64,000 bases of DNA from [Empedobacter] haloabium. Lineage in GTDB: Bacteria; Pseudomonadota; Gammaproteobacteria; Burkholderiales; Burkholderiaceae_D. The stretch's first letter is position 1, and each line of letters opens with the position of its first letter. Below the pieces are notes generated by a model. The model did no database searches. It saw only the letters and a list, made by a program, of their open reading frames with translations, and was not told the origin of the DNA. Of the stretch, positions 43,401 to 51,311 are shown in pieces. The DNA is taken from contig CP136508.1 of NCBI GenBank assembly GCA_008011715.2, positions 5,022,001 to 5,086,000 of the forward strand, in the 5' to 3' direction. The translations under genes were made by a program, and so were the position numbers.

Positions 43401-44036
43401 CTGCGCCTCCTGGTTCGGCTGGCCGGCGCGCTGGATTTCGACGTAGAAGTGGCCCGGGAAGATCGCCGACCACTTCTGCGCGTTGCGCTCGGCCAGTTCC
43501 AGGTTGCCGTTGTCGATGGCGCAGCCGATGTCGCCGAACTGCGCGCCGGACAGCGCGATCAGGCCGTTGGCACCGCTTTCGCCGGGGTAGATGTCATAGG
43601 TCTTGTCCTTCAGCTCCGCCAGCCATTCGGTGCGCAACTCGGCGCGGCCCTTGTGCTGGTTGGTCAGCCAGGCCAGCGACAGCAGTTCGCACAGCTGCAG
43701 GTAGCCGACCCGGTTCTTCGCCAGCAGCAGCAGGCGCGCTGGCTTGTCGCGGTTGTCGTCGTTGGTGATCCAGACGTCGCAACCGATGATCGGCTTGATG
43801 CCCTTGCCGCGCGCCGACTTGTAGAACTTGACCATGCCGAACAGGTTGGACAGGTCGGTGACGGCCAGGGCCGCCTGCCTGTCGCGGGCGGCCGCCTTGA
43901 CCAGGTCGTCGATGCGCACCAGGCCGTCCACGATCGAGTATTCGGAGTGCACCCGCAGGTGGACGAAGCCGGGTCCGGCGGGGGCCGCGGGTTCGTCGGG
44001 CTGGATGACGGGCTGATCTAGGATTTCGGTGCTCAT
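40488..44036 (-). CDS. dnaE: DNA polymerase III alpha subunit
   Basis: 1182 residues, close to the usual 1160 of DnaE. An N-terminal PHP domain (LRVHSEYSIVDG) is followed by the palm with PDFDIDFCQEKR, which provides catalytic Asp residues, fingers with GRGSGAGSLVAY, and a C-terminal OB-fold region (GVITGIRTQMTQRGK). It is the replicative polymerase of the holoenzyme. It is a single-gene unit; the neighbours are unrelated in function. Confidence 0.98.
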   Translation of the reverse strand: MSTEILDQPVIQPDEPAAPAGPGFVHLRVHSEYSIVDGLVRIDDLVKAAARDRQAALAVTDLSNLFGMVKFYKSARGKGIKPIIGCDVWITNDDNRDKPARLLLLAKNRVGYLQLCELLSLAWLTNQHKGRAELRTEWLAELKDKTYDIYPGESGANGLIALSGAQFGDIGCAIDNGNLELAERNAQKWSAIFPGHFYVEIQRAGQPNQEAQVRHSVALAAKLRLPVVATHPVQFMSEHEFIAHEARICIAEGEMIANAKRVKRFNEQMRFMTQEEMEILFADLPAALANSVEIARRCNVTLTLGKPQLPNFPTPGMTIDEFLVAETQKGLEERLLQLFPDPHKREEMRPRYEERLKFENDTIIKMKFPGYFLIVAEFIQWGKNNGVPIGPGRGSGAGSLVAYALKITDLDPLKYNLLFERFLNPERVSMPDFDIDFCQEKRELVIQHVKDLYGRDAVSQIATFGTMAAKGAIRDVGRVLDFGYNFCDGISKLIPFKPGKPVTIAEAIEEEPLLKERLENEEEVKQLLDLAQQVEGITRGIGMHAGGVLIAPGKLTDFCPLYTQSGDSGVVSQYDKDDVEAVGLVKFDFLGLTTLTILDRAVNYIRELDPAHKDFDLANVPLDDRGSYDLLTKAKTVAVFQLESRGMQGMLKDARPDRFEDIIALVALYRPGPMDLIPDFCKRKHGEKFDYPDPRTEGILSETYGIMVYQEQVMQMAQIIGGYSLGGADMLRRAMGKKKAEEMAEHREIFRKGAGERGLTTEKADEIFDLMEKFAGYGFNKSHAAAYALLSYHTAYLKQHHTAAFMAANMSLAMDDTEKVKILVEDSIEVCGLTILPPDINLSAYRFRPDGPPPSVTGKKVTNIRYGLGGVKGAGQNAIEAIIAAREADGPFTSLFDFCRRVDKKQINRRTIEALIRSGAFDCFGVDRAVLFASVGFAMECADQEARAANQVSLFGGDDSDLVAPPEYVQAMPWTDRQKLAEEKMALGYYLSGHMFDSYAQEARRFARTKLSELEPSREPRMLCGVITGIRTQMTQRGKILIVTLDDKSAVVEVTVYSEIFEANKKAFKEDEFLAVTGKVSEDRFTGGLRISAEKVYDIVSARLQFGRQMGWMLPEPVPAAKLRDVLAPHRDDYGLPIQMRIKPQGIDCVLQLGDDWRVAPSDALTVALEQVLGAREIAVEY

Positions 44037-44206
44037 TTGCTAACGGCTCGGCTGGATGCTTGCTGACGGACCTGCTATTTTACCGCCGCGCGGCCGGCAC
44101 GGCCGGGAAATCGCCGCGTTGCAGGCCGCGGCGGCGCCAGCCGGTGCCAGCCGATTACAAGACACGGCACACTCGCGGCACGGCGCTTTTGCTGCTACGC
44201 TGGGTC

Positions 44207-44743
44207 ATGCACATTGGCCAGCACCCCACCCACACTCTCGAACTGCGCGTGCGCGAGCTGTCGCAACTGTTCAACTCGCTCGATCCGACGCCGTTCCTGA
44301 ACCGCGACCTGGACCGCGCCTGCGAGGCGTTCATCGAGAACTGGGCGTTGTCGCTTCCCAAGGAGAGCCGCCTGCAACTGCTCATCCACGTCGAGCAGGC
44401 CGTCGACCCCGTGCAGGCTGGCGAGCTGCTGGCCGACGCGATTCACAACCATTACGGCTACAAGATCGACCTGGTACGCGGCGAGCTGGCCCAGTTGCTC
44501 AGCCAGGGCCGCACCAGCCTGGCAATCGGCCTCGGCTTTGTTGCCGTGTGCCTGTCCATCGGAGAAATCGTCGCCGGGCTGGGCCACCTCGGCAAGATCG
44601 GGCGGGAAAGCCTGACGATCATCGGCTGGGTGGCCATGTGGCGGCCCGTGCAGATCTTCCTGTACGACTGGTGGCCGCTGACGCGCCGCATTCGCATCCT
44701 GGAAAACCTGCGTTACGCCCGCGTGTCGGTGCTGCAGGCCTGA
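44207..44743 (+). CDS. Uncharacterised membrane protein (178 aa)
   Basis: I do not recognise a function. From ATG 44207 there is a soluble N-terminal part of about 105 residues (ELRVRELSQLFNSLDPTPFLNRDLD and a Glu/Asp-rich helical stretch). Two hydrophobic segments follow, SLAIGLGFVAVCLSIGEIVAGL and ESLTIIGWVAMWRPVQIFLY, and the end is basic. The frame is open back to 44060, but the added part is Arg/Pro-rich and unlikely to be coding. It is divergent from dnaE and about 150 nt before trhO. Confidence 0.7.
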   Translation: MHIGQHPTHTLELRVRELSQLFNSLDPTPFLNRDLDRACEAFIENWALSLPKESRLQLLIHVEQAVDPVQAGELLADAIHNHYGYKIDLVRGELAQLLSQGRTSLAIGLGFVAVCLSIGEIVAGLGHLGKIGRESLTIIGWVAMWRPVQIFLYDWWPLTRRIRILENLRYARVSVLQA

Positions 44744-44892
44744 CTGCGCGCCCTGGCACCCTGCCCAAGTTGCGCGGTGCTATAGGGTCATCTCTGTCGC
44801 GCTGATGCGGCGGCGCCCGCGCCGCCTTGCTGTCCTGCCGGCAGCCGAACGGCTTATAATGATCGGTTTCCGGAATTTCCTCAGATCCCACT

Positions 44893-45786
44893 ATGCAAGC
44901 AAGCACTCTCGATGCCACGGCCGGCATGACGCAGGCAGTCCAAGCCGCGAACGAACCGTTCGTCAACATCGCCGCCTACAAGTTCATCACGCTCGACAAC
45001 CTGGAAGCGCTGCGCCCGCAGTACCAGGACATCACCCAGCGCCTGGGCCTGAAGGGGACCGTGCTGCTGACGCCGGAAGGCATCAATATGTTCCTGTCCG
45101 GCACCCGCGCCAACATCGACGAGTACCTGGCCTGGGTGCGCGGCGACGCCCGCCTGGCCGACCTGGAAGTGAAGGAAAGCCTGTCGGCCGAGCAGTCGCA
45201 CAAGCGCATGCTGGTCAAGATCAAGGCCGAGATCATCACGATGCGCATGCCGCTGATCAAGCCGGAGGAAGGCCGCGCGCCGTTCGTCGAAGCGCAGACG
45301 CTCAAGCGCTGGCTGGACCAGGGCCACGACGACGACGGCAAGCCGGTCGTCATGGTCGACACCCGCAACGATTTCGAAGTGGACGTGGGCACGTTCGACA
45401 ACACGGTCGACTACCGCATCAAGAAGTTCACCGAATTCCCGCAGGTAATCGCCGAGCACAAGGACGATTTCGCCGGCAAGACCGTCGTCACCTTCTGCAC
45501 CGGCGGCATCCGCTGCGAGAAAGCGGCGATCCACATGCAGAACATCGGCTACGACAACGTCTACCAGCTCGAAGGCGGTATTTTGAAATACTTCGAGGAA
45601 GTGGGCGGCGCCCACTACACGGGCGACTGCTTCGTGTTCGACTACCGCACGGCGCTGAACCCGAAACTGGAGCCGACCGAAACCGTGCAGTGCTTCGCCT
45701 GCCGCGCAGTCGTCACGCCGCGCCAGCAGTTGGCGCCGGAGTACGTGTACGGCGTGTCGTGCCCACATTGCCACGGCAGCAAGTGA
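44893..45786 (+). CDS. trhO: tRNA uridine(34) hydroxylase, rhodanese family
   Basis: 297 residues. An N-terminal acylphosphatase-like domain (FKFITLDN-type start, [13 protein letters not shown]) and a rhodanese domain with the active-site loop [11 protein letters not shown] holding the Cys identify TrhO (YceA). It makes 5-hydroxyuridine at position 34 of tRNA using O2 and prephenate-independent chemistry. The C-terminus carries CFACR and CPHC, a possible zinc ribbon. Its TGA overlaps the GTG start of the next gene. Confidence 0.93.
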   Translation: MQASTLDATAGMTQAVQAANEPFVNIAAYKFITLDNLEALRPQYQDITQRLGLKGTVLLTPEGINMFLSGTRANIDEYLAWVRGDARLADLEVKESLSAEQSHKRMLVKIKAEIITMRMPLIKPEEGRAPFVEAQTLKRWLDQGHDDDGKPVVMVDTRNDFEVDVGTFDNTVDYRIKKFTEFPQVIAEHKDDFAGKTVVTFCTGGIRCEKAAIHMQNIGYDNVYQLEGGILKYFEEVGGAHYTGDCFVFDYRTALNPKLEPTETVQCFACRAVVTPRQQLAPEYVYGVSCPHCHGSK

Positions 45787-46187
45787 TCGCCGCCTACGGC
45801 CGCCAACTGCGCTTCCTGGCAGCGGGCGGCTTCAACACGGTCGCCGGCTACGGCCTGTACCTGCTGCTGCAGCTGGTGCTGCCGTACCAGGCCGCCTATT
45901 TCGTGGCATTTGTCGCCGGGGTCGTCGGCGCCTACTGCCTGAACACGCTGTTCGTGTTCCGCACGCGCCTGTCCTGGCGCACGTTCCTGGCGTATCCGTC
46001 CATCTACGTCGCGCAATATCTGATCTCCGCCCCGCTGCTGGCGCTGCTGGTCGAATGGCTGCAGGTACGCTCCACCATCGCGCCGCTGATCGTCAGCGTC
46101 GTCATGATTCCCGTTTCTTACTTGCTGAACAAGCTGATGCTGACGCGCGGCGCCGCGCCCGCCAGCCTGGGCGACCCGCACGCCTGA
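45783..46187 (+). CDS. GtrA-family membrane protein
   Basis: 134 residues from GTG 45783, which overlaps the trhO stop as GTGA. Four membrane helices; the start [23 protein letters not shown] and FVFRTRLSW are GtrA landmarks. GtrA proteins are thought to flip polyprenyl-phosphate-linked sugars for cell-surface glycosylation. No cognate GtrB glycosyltransferase is next to it. It is tail to tail with the acyltransferase at 46192. Confidence 0.88.
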   Translation: MIAAYGRQLRFLAAGGFNTVAGYGLYLLLQLVLPYQAAYFVAFVAGVVGAYCLNTLFVFRTRLSWRTFLAYPSIYVAQYLISAPLLALLVEWLQVRSTIAPLIVSVVMIPVSYLLNKLMLTRGAAPASLGDPHA

Positions 46188-46191
46188 TGCA

Positions 46192-47316
46192 CTAGCCCAC
46201 GGTGGCCCCGTCGCGCTGCGCCGGGGCCACCGTAGCCGCCTTGTCGCCATAGCGCCCGCGCAGGTTCAGGAAGGGTTCCTCGATGGCTCCATAGCCCAGC
46301 GTCGCGATCGCCCAGGTGGCCGCGTAGACAGCCGCGCCCAGCAGCAGCGTGTCGGCCCAGGCGGTGCCCGTCACGCGCGGCACGCCCACCGCCCGCACCA
46401 GCGTGTGGATCGCCGCCGCATGCAGCAGGTAGAACGAAAAGCTGACCTTGCCGCCATGGCACGTGGCCCGCTCGATACAGTTGGGCAGGCGCTGCCGCAC
46501 AGAGACCCAGGCCACGATCAGCCCCGCCCACACGATGCTCTCCTGCAGTGACCAGGTGATCCAAAACGGCGCGTGGACCGCGGTGAACGGCGCCACCCGG
46601 GCCTGCACGGCGCTGTTGGCAATCGCCAGCAGCAGGGCCACCGGCGCCAGCCAGGCCGCATGCGGCACCAGACGCGGCTCCCAGCGCGGATACAGCGTGG
46701 CCGCCAGCATGCCGATCAGGAACTGGTCGAACCGCCCGACAAATGTGCTGAAGTACATCAGCGTGCTGCGTTCGTTCTCGTGGAACACCGCGACCTTAAG
46801 CAGTAGCATCAAGGCCAACAGCTTCACCAGGTAGCGCGGCCCCTGCTCCAGCGTGAAACGCGCCAGGAACGGGAACACCAGGTAGAACATGAACTCGAGC
46901 GAGATGCACCATGCGGCCCCCGTAACCACGCTGCGCGAGGTGGGCGAGTCGCCCAGGTTAGTGGCCAGCACGTACAGGATGTCCTGGGCCTGGAAGCGGT
47001 CGCGCTGAATCGACGTTGCAAGTAGAAACACAACCAGGAACAGCGGAAGGATGCGCAGTATGCGGTTACGCAGGAAGTCGCGATAGCGGATCGTGCCCTG
47101 GCGCTGGGCGATCTGCATGAACAGGAAGCCGGACAGCGTGAAAAACAGGCCCACCCCCGTATGCCCCTCTGTAACAATGCCCCACCACGGCCCCGTCAAC
47201 GCGGGGGCGCCGTGGCCGCGCACGGCGACCTCGAAGTGAAACAAGAACACGATCAGCGCGGCCAGCCAGCGCAGCTGGTCGATACGGGGGTTGTAATGGA
47301 TATTGAGCGACTTCAT
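46192..47316 (-). CDS. Acyltransferase 3 family membrane protein (374 aa)
   Basis: 374 residues from ATG 47316, with GGAG upstream; a TTG at 47346 in the same frame is less likely. IDQLRWLAALIVFLFHFEV carries the Arg and catalytic His of the family, and ten or so membrane helices follow, with FTLSGFLFMQIAQR near residue 70. Such proteins O-acylate surface sugars such as LPS, peptidoglycan or Nod-like oligosaccharides. It is divergent from a second acyltransferase at 47409; the two differ in sequence, so they are not a recent duplication. The substrate is not known. Confidence 0.88.
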   Translation of the reverse strand: MKSLNIHYNPRIDQLRWLAALIVFLFHFEVAVRGHGAPALTGPWWGIVTEGHTGVGLFFTLSGFLFMQIAQRQGTIRYRDFLRNRILRILPLFLVVFLLATSIQRDRFQAQDILYVLATNLGDSPTSRSVVTGAAWCISLEFMFYLVFPFLARFTLEQGPRYLVKLLALMLLLKVAVFHENERSTLMYFSTFVGRFDQFLIGMLAATLYPRWEPRLVPHAAWLAPVALLLAIANSAVQARVAPFTAVHAPFWITWSLQESIVWAGLIVAWVSVRQRLPNCIERATCHGGKVSFSFYLLHAAAIHTLVRAVGVPRVTGTAWADTLLLGAAVYAATWAIATLGYGAIEEPFLNLRGRYGDKAATVAPAQRDGATVG

Positions 47317-47408
47317 CGGGCAAAACTCCACGTCGCCGTCCGCCAACCGCGGCCAGGCGACTTATAATGTTTTTCTTTGCGCAACCGTGACGCCAAGGCC
47401 GCTGCTAC

Positions 47409-48524
47409 GTGAACAAATTCATCTTCGCCAACCAACTGCGGGGCATTGCCGCGCTGCTCGTCGTCATGACCCATTATTTTGGCACGTTCTTTGCTGAGCA
47501 ACAGCTCGTGGGAACGAAAACCATGTCGCCGGACTTGGGCTTCCGGCCGGCGACATGGGTCCGCGCCTTCGAACTGCCGTACCAGGGACCGTTCGGCGTT
47601 GCGATCTTCTTTCTGATCAGCGGTTTTGTCATCCCGTTCAGCCTGCGCAAGGCATCGTCCGCCGGCTTCCTCGTGCACCGGGCATTCCGGGTGCTGCCGA
47701 CCTATATAGGCTGCCTGGCTTTCGGCATGCTGGCCGTCTACCTGAGCGCAACCTACTGGCAGCAACCGTTCACCATCACGTGGCGCGACTTCCTGGCCAA
47801 CGCCTTCCTGGTCCACAACGTACTTGGCCTGCCGACGCTCGATTCCGTCAACTGGACGTTGGCCATCGAAATGAAGTTCTACCTGCTCGCGGCGCTGGTA
47901 CCGGTGCTGTTCCTGCGCGCGAACGCACTGTGGCTGGCGCTTTTCCTCGCTGGTGCGCTGGCCCTGACTGCCAGCCCACCCTGGCTGGTCGCCCGCTTCG
48001 TGCCGGCACACGTGCAGGTGCTGATGGAGCTGAACTATATCGTCTTCATGGTGACGGGCACGCAGTTCCATCACCATGTCACGGGCCGCATCACGACCCG
48101 GCAGTTGTGGCTGCGGGTGCTGGCCATCGTGGCCGTGTTCAGCGGCACCTGGTCGCTGGGACCGCAACAGGGACAGTTCCCGGCGGTGACCGTGTTCTAC
48201 TATTGCGCCGTAGTGGTATTCGGCGTGTGTTATGCGCTGCGCGAGCGCTTCCGGCCCGTGCGCGTGCTCGATTTCCTGGCCGACGTCAGCTATCCCCTGT
48301 ATTGCCTGCACAGCCTGTTCGGCTACTGCGCGTTGAAGTGGCTGATGGTGCAGGGGCTGCCGTTCGGCGCGGCCGTGCTGCTGACACTGGCGAGCGCGAT
48401 CGGGCTGGCGTGGCTGGTCCACCGGACCATCGAAGTGCCGACCAACCGGCTAGGCAAGCGCCTGGGCGACCGCCTGCCGCCGCGTGCGCGGGTGCTCGCG
48501 GGCGTCTCGACCGTGGCTGAGTAG
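47409..48524 (+). CDS. Acyltransferase 3 family membrane protein (371 aa)
   Basis: 371 residues from GTG 47409. NQLRGIAALLVVMTHYFG has the Arg/His motif of the family, and FFLISGFVIPFSL is the next conserved block. About ten membrane helices follow. The family moves acyl groups from cytoplasmic acyl-CoA to surface glycans. It is divergent from the related gene at 46192 and followed 20 nt later by a small membrane protein. Confidence 0.88.
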   Translation: MNKFIFANQLRGIAALLVVMTHYFGTFFAEQQLVGTKTMSPDLGFRPATWVRAFELPYQGPFGVAIFFLISGFVIPFSLRKASSAGFLVHRAFRVLPTYIGCLAFGMLAVYLSATYWQQPFTITWRDFLANAFLVHNVLGLPTLDSVNWTLAIEMKFYLLAALVPVLFLRANALWLALFLAGALALTASPPWLVARFVPAHVQVLMELNYIVFMVTGTQFHHHVTGRITTRQLWLRVLAIVAVFSGTWSLGPQQGQFPAVTVFYYCAVVVFGVCYALRERFRPVRVLDFLADVSYPLYCLHSLFGYCALKWLMVQGLPFGAAVLLTLASAIGLAWLVHRTIEVPTNRLGKRLGDRLPPRARVLAGVSTVAE

Positions 48525-48543
48525 CAAATCCAAAGGAGGGACA

Positions 48544-49155
48544 ATGCCGGAACTCGCCGGATGGGTAGCCGTGCTTGGTGGCGTGACCGGTGTATTCGCA
48601 TTGGTCAAAATCGTGATGGAAATCTCGGCTCTGCCTTGGACATTGCAGCGGAGCCGGTACGAGTTTGCCCATGCCTTTGCGGAGAAGGCCAACGATCCGG
48701 TGGTGGCGAGCTACGCGGTCGAGCTGGGATACATGATGCTGGTGAATGATGCCCGTTTATCGACCAGGCAACGCGCGGCGGTCCTGACGCTGCCGAATCG
48801 GGCCAGGAATATCCAAAGGTACCGCAAAGCGAAATCGCTGCTCGACGTCCACGTCACGGGCCCGGTGCTCAGCTGGAAATATACCCGCCATGGCCGAAGA
48901 TGGTATCGGAACGGTTTGATGGTGTCGTTCTGGCTTATCTATGTCGTTTCAGCCGGGATTGGCTCGATCGTCCTGCTTTCACCGTACGTCGTGTTCCAAT
49001 CCGAACAGTTCCAGCAGTTGACCATGCCGCTCTACCCTGGCCCAGCCGTAGCGTTTCTCGTCTTGGGCGGATGGCTGCTTTACCATTCGACCAAAATCAG
49101 CTTGGCCGAAGAGTTGATTCGCCTGGCGAATAGCTGCGGGCCCCAGCGCGATTGA
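48544..49155 (+). CDS. Uncharacterised membrane protein (203 aa)
   Basis: Function not recognised. ATG 48544 is preceded by AAGGAGG at an ideal distance. Three hydrophobic segments are seen: near the N-terminus (GWVAVLGGVTGVFALVKIV), about residues 120-150 (NGLMVSFWLIYVVSAGIG) and about 165-185 (AVAFLVLGGWLLY). A basic soluble loop of about 85 residues separates the first two. It probably shares a transcript with the acyltransferase 20 nt upstream. Confidence 0.8.
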   Translation: MPELAGWVAVLGGVTGVFALVKIVMEISALPWTLQRSRYEFAHAFAEKANDPVVASYAVELGYMMLVNDARLSTRQRAAVLTLPNRARNIQRYRKAKSLLDVHVTGPVLSWKYTRHGRRWYRNGLMVSFWLIYVVSAGIGSIVLLSPYVVFQSEQFQQLTMPLYPGPAVAFLVLGGWLLYHSTKISLAEELIRLANSCGPQRD

Positions 49156-49157
49156 CG

Positions 49158-49852
49158 TTATCCGGCCTTGCAGGTCGATCGTGCGTCGCGGATGATCCGG
49201 ACGATCTGCTCGATCTGGGCTGTGCCAAAGCGTACGTAGGCGTTGTTGACGAGATTATTCGTGCGCACCCACAGCGTACCGTTTATGCATTGCCACAGCA
49301 CGGTATGCCGGGTGCTGTCCGCCACGAGTTCGCTGTGCCAGCCGGTTCTGAACGGCGAGTCGGGGCGCTGGATTCACTGGTTATGCTGGCTCTTCCCATG
49401 CAGGAGAACGATCTCGGGCTTGTGCCTGGCGACCATGTCCAGCAGACGCTTTACCATTTCCGGCCGAACCTTGCGGATATAGTCCCGTGCGTATCGAACC
49501 ACTGCTTATAGATCGCTGGCCAAAGATGATGTTGGGGCCGGGGCAGCGGCAGCATTTCACCCAGCAGCAGATCGCTTTTCGCCGGGTCCAGGCGACCGGG
49601 CTCGGTATCCGTGCCGTACACGCCGCGGTAGATCCGGCGAGCGTTGTTCCATACCGGGACGTGGGCCGGCATTTTGTCATGAAGATCGAGATGGAAGCGC
49701 TCGACGTCGAGGAAGAGTTCTTGGTTGGCCTGGCGCAGTTTGATACGCTGTTCGATATCGGCTTCACCCCCGCAATGCTCCTCGAGACCGATGGCCCAGA
49801 AGCGCGACTGCGCGTGACCGTATGCGAAAAACGTCTTCATTGCTTCCAGCAT
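49158..49852 (-). pseudogene. Decayed gene of unknown function with one frameshift and one nonsense codon
   Basis: From ATG 49852 the frame reads as a normal protein (SRFWAIGLEEHCGGE, LLLGEMLPLPRP) until about 49485, then stops at 49451. The continuing protein is in another frame: DYIRKVRPEMVKRLLDM, then IVLLHGKSQHNQ, then TGA at 49374-49376, where TGG would restore Trp. It then goes on in the same frame to TAA at 49158-49160, ending IRDARSTCKAG. Joined, the pieces would be about 230 residues. The N-terminal FWAIGLEE block faintly recalls uracil-DNA-glycosylase-like proteins, which I cannot confirm. Confidence 0.7.
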
Positions 49853-49891
49853 GATGAGTCCTCCCGTCGGAACACGACAAAGCCAACCCTA

Positions 49892-49944
49892 GGGGACAGG
49901 CACGGTTCTTCAGGTCGTGGACCCGAACAAGCGTGCCTGTCCCC
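49892..49944. repeat. Perfect 13-bp inverted repeat downstream of tolC
   Basis: GGGGACAGGCACG (49892-49904) and CGTGCCTGTCCCC (49932-49944) are exact reverse complements; the loop contains GTTC/GAAC, which extends the stem. It lies just after the end of the secretion operon. It may act as a factor-assisted terminator or be a REP-like element; no T-run follows. Confidence 0.6.
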
Positions 49945-49957
49945 GCCGCGACTGATG

Positions 49958-51307
49958 TTAGCGGAAATACGCCGCGATATCGCGCACGTCGTTTTCGCCC
50001 AGCGTGCCGGCCGCGGCGCGCAAACGCAGCAGCGACAGCAGGTAGTTGTAGCGCGCCTGCGCTTGGTCGCGCTGGCTCGTGTACAGCGTCTGCTGCGCGT
50101 TGAGCAGGTCGAGGTTAATGCGCACGCCACCCTTGATGCTCTGTTCCGTCGCCTTGACCAGCAGCTTGGCCGAGCTGACAGCCTTGTCGAGCGCCTGGAT
50201 GCGCGCGGCGCTGCTGACGACGGCCGCGTATTGCTTGCGCAGCTCCACCATGATTTTGTCCGACTTGACCTGGTACTCGGCGCGGGCCTTTTCCAGCCCT
50301 GCCACCGACTGGCGCGTGATGGCGCTGACCTGGCCACCCGCGTACAGCGGCACGCTGACCTGGATACCGATCGCGCGGTTTTTCGATTCCTGCGTGTAGG
50401 TGTTCAGCGTTTCCGCGTCGTTCTTGCTGACGCTGGCGACCAAGTCGATCCGCGGATAATGGCCGGCCTTGCTCTTGTTCACTTCCTGGCGCGCGGCCTC
50501 GATGGCGAACGCCTGGCTGGCCAGGTCCGGGTTGTTTTCCAGGGCCAGCTTGCGCCATTGCTCGAAGCCGCCTTCGGACAGCGGCGCCAGGCGGAAGTTA
50601 TCGCCCAGTTCGCCCAGCCCATCGACACCCTGGCCGACGATGCCCGACAAGGTGGCCAGCGCCGTCTGCGCATTGTCCTGCGCTTCCAGCAGCTGCGCCT
50701 CGGCCAGGTCCAGGCGCGCCTGGGTTTCCAGCATGTCCGTCTTGGTGCCCTCGCCTTTGGCGAACAGCCGGTCGTTGACGGCACGCTGCTCGGCGTACAT
50801 ATCGCGTTGTACCGTGCTCAGGCGCACCTGTTCGCGTGCATACAGCGCGTCCAGGTAGGCGCCGACGACGCGCAGGATCATCTCGTGCGTGCGCAGGCGG
50901 AACAGCTCCTCGCTGTAGTCCGTTTGCGCGGCCCCCTGCTTGTAGCGGGCGTACGCGTCCAGGCTGAACAAGGGCTGGCGTACTTGCAGATTGGCGACCC
51001 GGCTGATGTATTCCGGCTCGCTGGGTACGCGCATGCCCGACGCCGTGCGCTGCACCAGGTCGGCATAGTTCTTGTTCGCCGTATAGCTGGCCGACACGTT
51101 CGGCAGCAGCGCCGCGCGGCCGATGATGCGGTTTTCACGCCCCGCCGCCGCGTCTTCGATGGCCTGGCGGAATGTCGGATCGTTCGCCAGCGCGGCCTGA
51201 TAGGCCTGCATCAGGCCCAGCGCGGACGCCGGCAGTGCCTGCAGGCCGGCGCCGGCCAGCAATGCCGTCGCCAGGGCCCGCGCCATCCTCGATTTGATCG
51301 ACCTCAT
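49958..51307 (-). CDS. TolC-family outer-membrane channel of the type I secretion system
   Basis: 449 residues. A signal peptide ends near residue 30 (LPASALG). Two repeats of long heptad helices and strands follow, with LQVRQPLFSLDAYARYKQG and the second-half equivalent VSVPLYAGGQVSAITRQS. These are the TolC duplicated-fold signatures. It forms the trimeric outer-membrane duct. It lies 4 nt after the HlyD-like gene, completing an ABC-HlyD-TolC operon. In operons encoding an S-layer exporter this position is held by the RsaF type. Confidence 0.92.
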   Translation of the reverse strand: MRSIKSRMARALATALLAGAGLQALPASALGLMQAYQAALANDPTFRQAIEDAAAGRENRIIGRAALLPNVSASYTANKNYADLVQRTASGMRVPSEPEYISRVANLQVRQPLFSLDAYARYKQGAAQTDYSEELFRLRTHEMILRVVGAYLDALYAREQVRLSTVQRDMYAEQRAVNDRLFAKGEGTKTDMLETQARLDLAEAQLLEAQDNAQTALATLSGIVGQGVDGLGELGDNFRLAPLSEGGFEQWRKLALENNPDLASQAFAIEAARQEVNKSKAGHYPRIDLVASVSKNDAETLNTYTQESKNRAIGIQVSVPLYAGGQVSAITRQSVAGLEKARAEYQVKSDKIMVELRKQYAAVVSSAARIQALDKAVSSAKLLVKATEQSIKGGVRINLDLLNAQQTLYTSQRDQAQARYNYLLSLLRLRAAAGTLGENDVRDIAAYFR

Positions 51308-51311
51308 CGTT

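Noticed and set aside
40359-44021. Plus-strand open frame opposite dnaE
   Set aside because: The minus strand encodes an unmistakable DnaE; this is a shadow.
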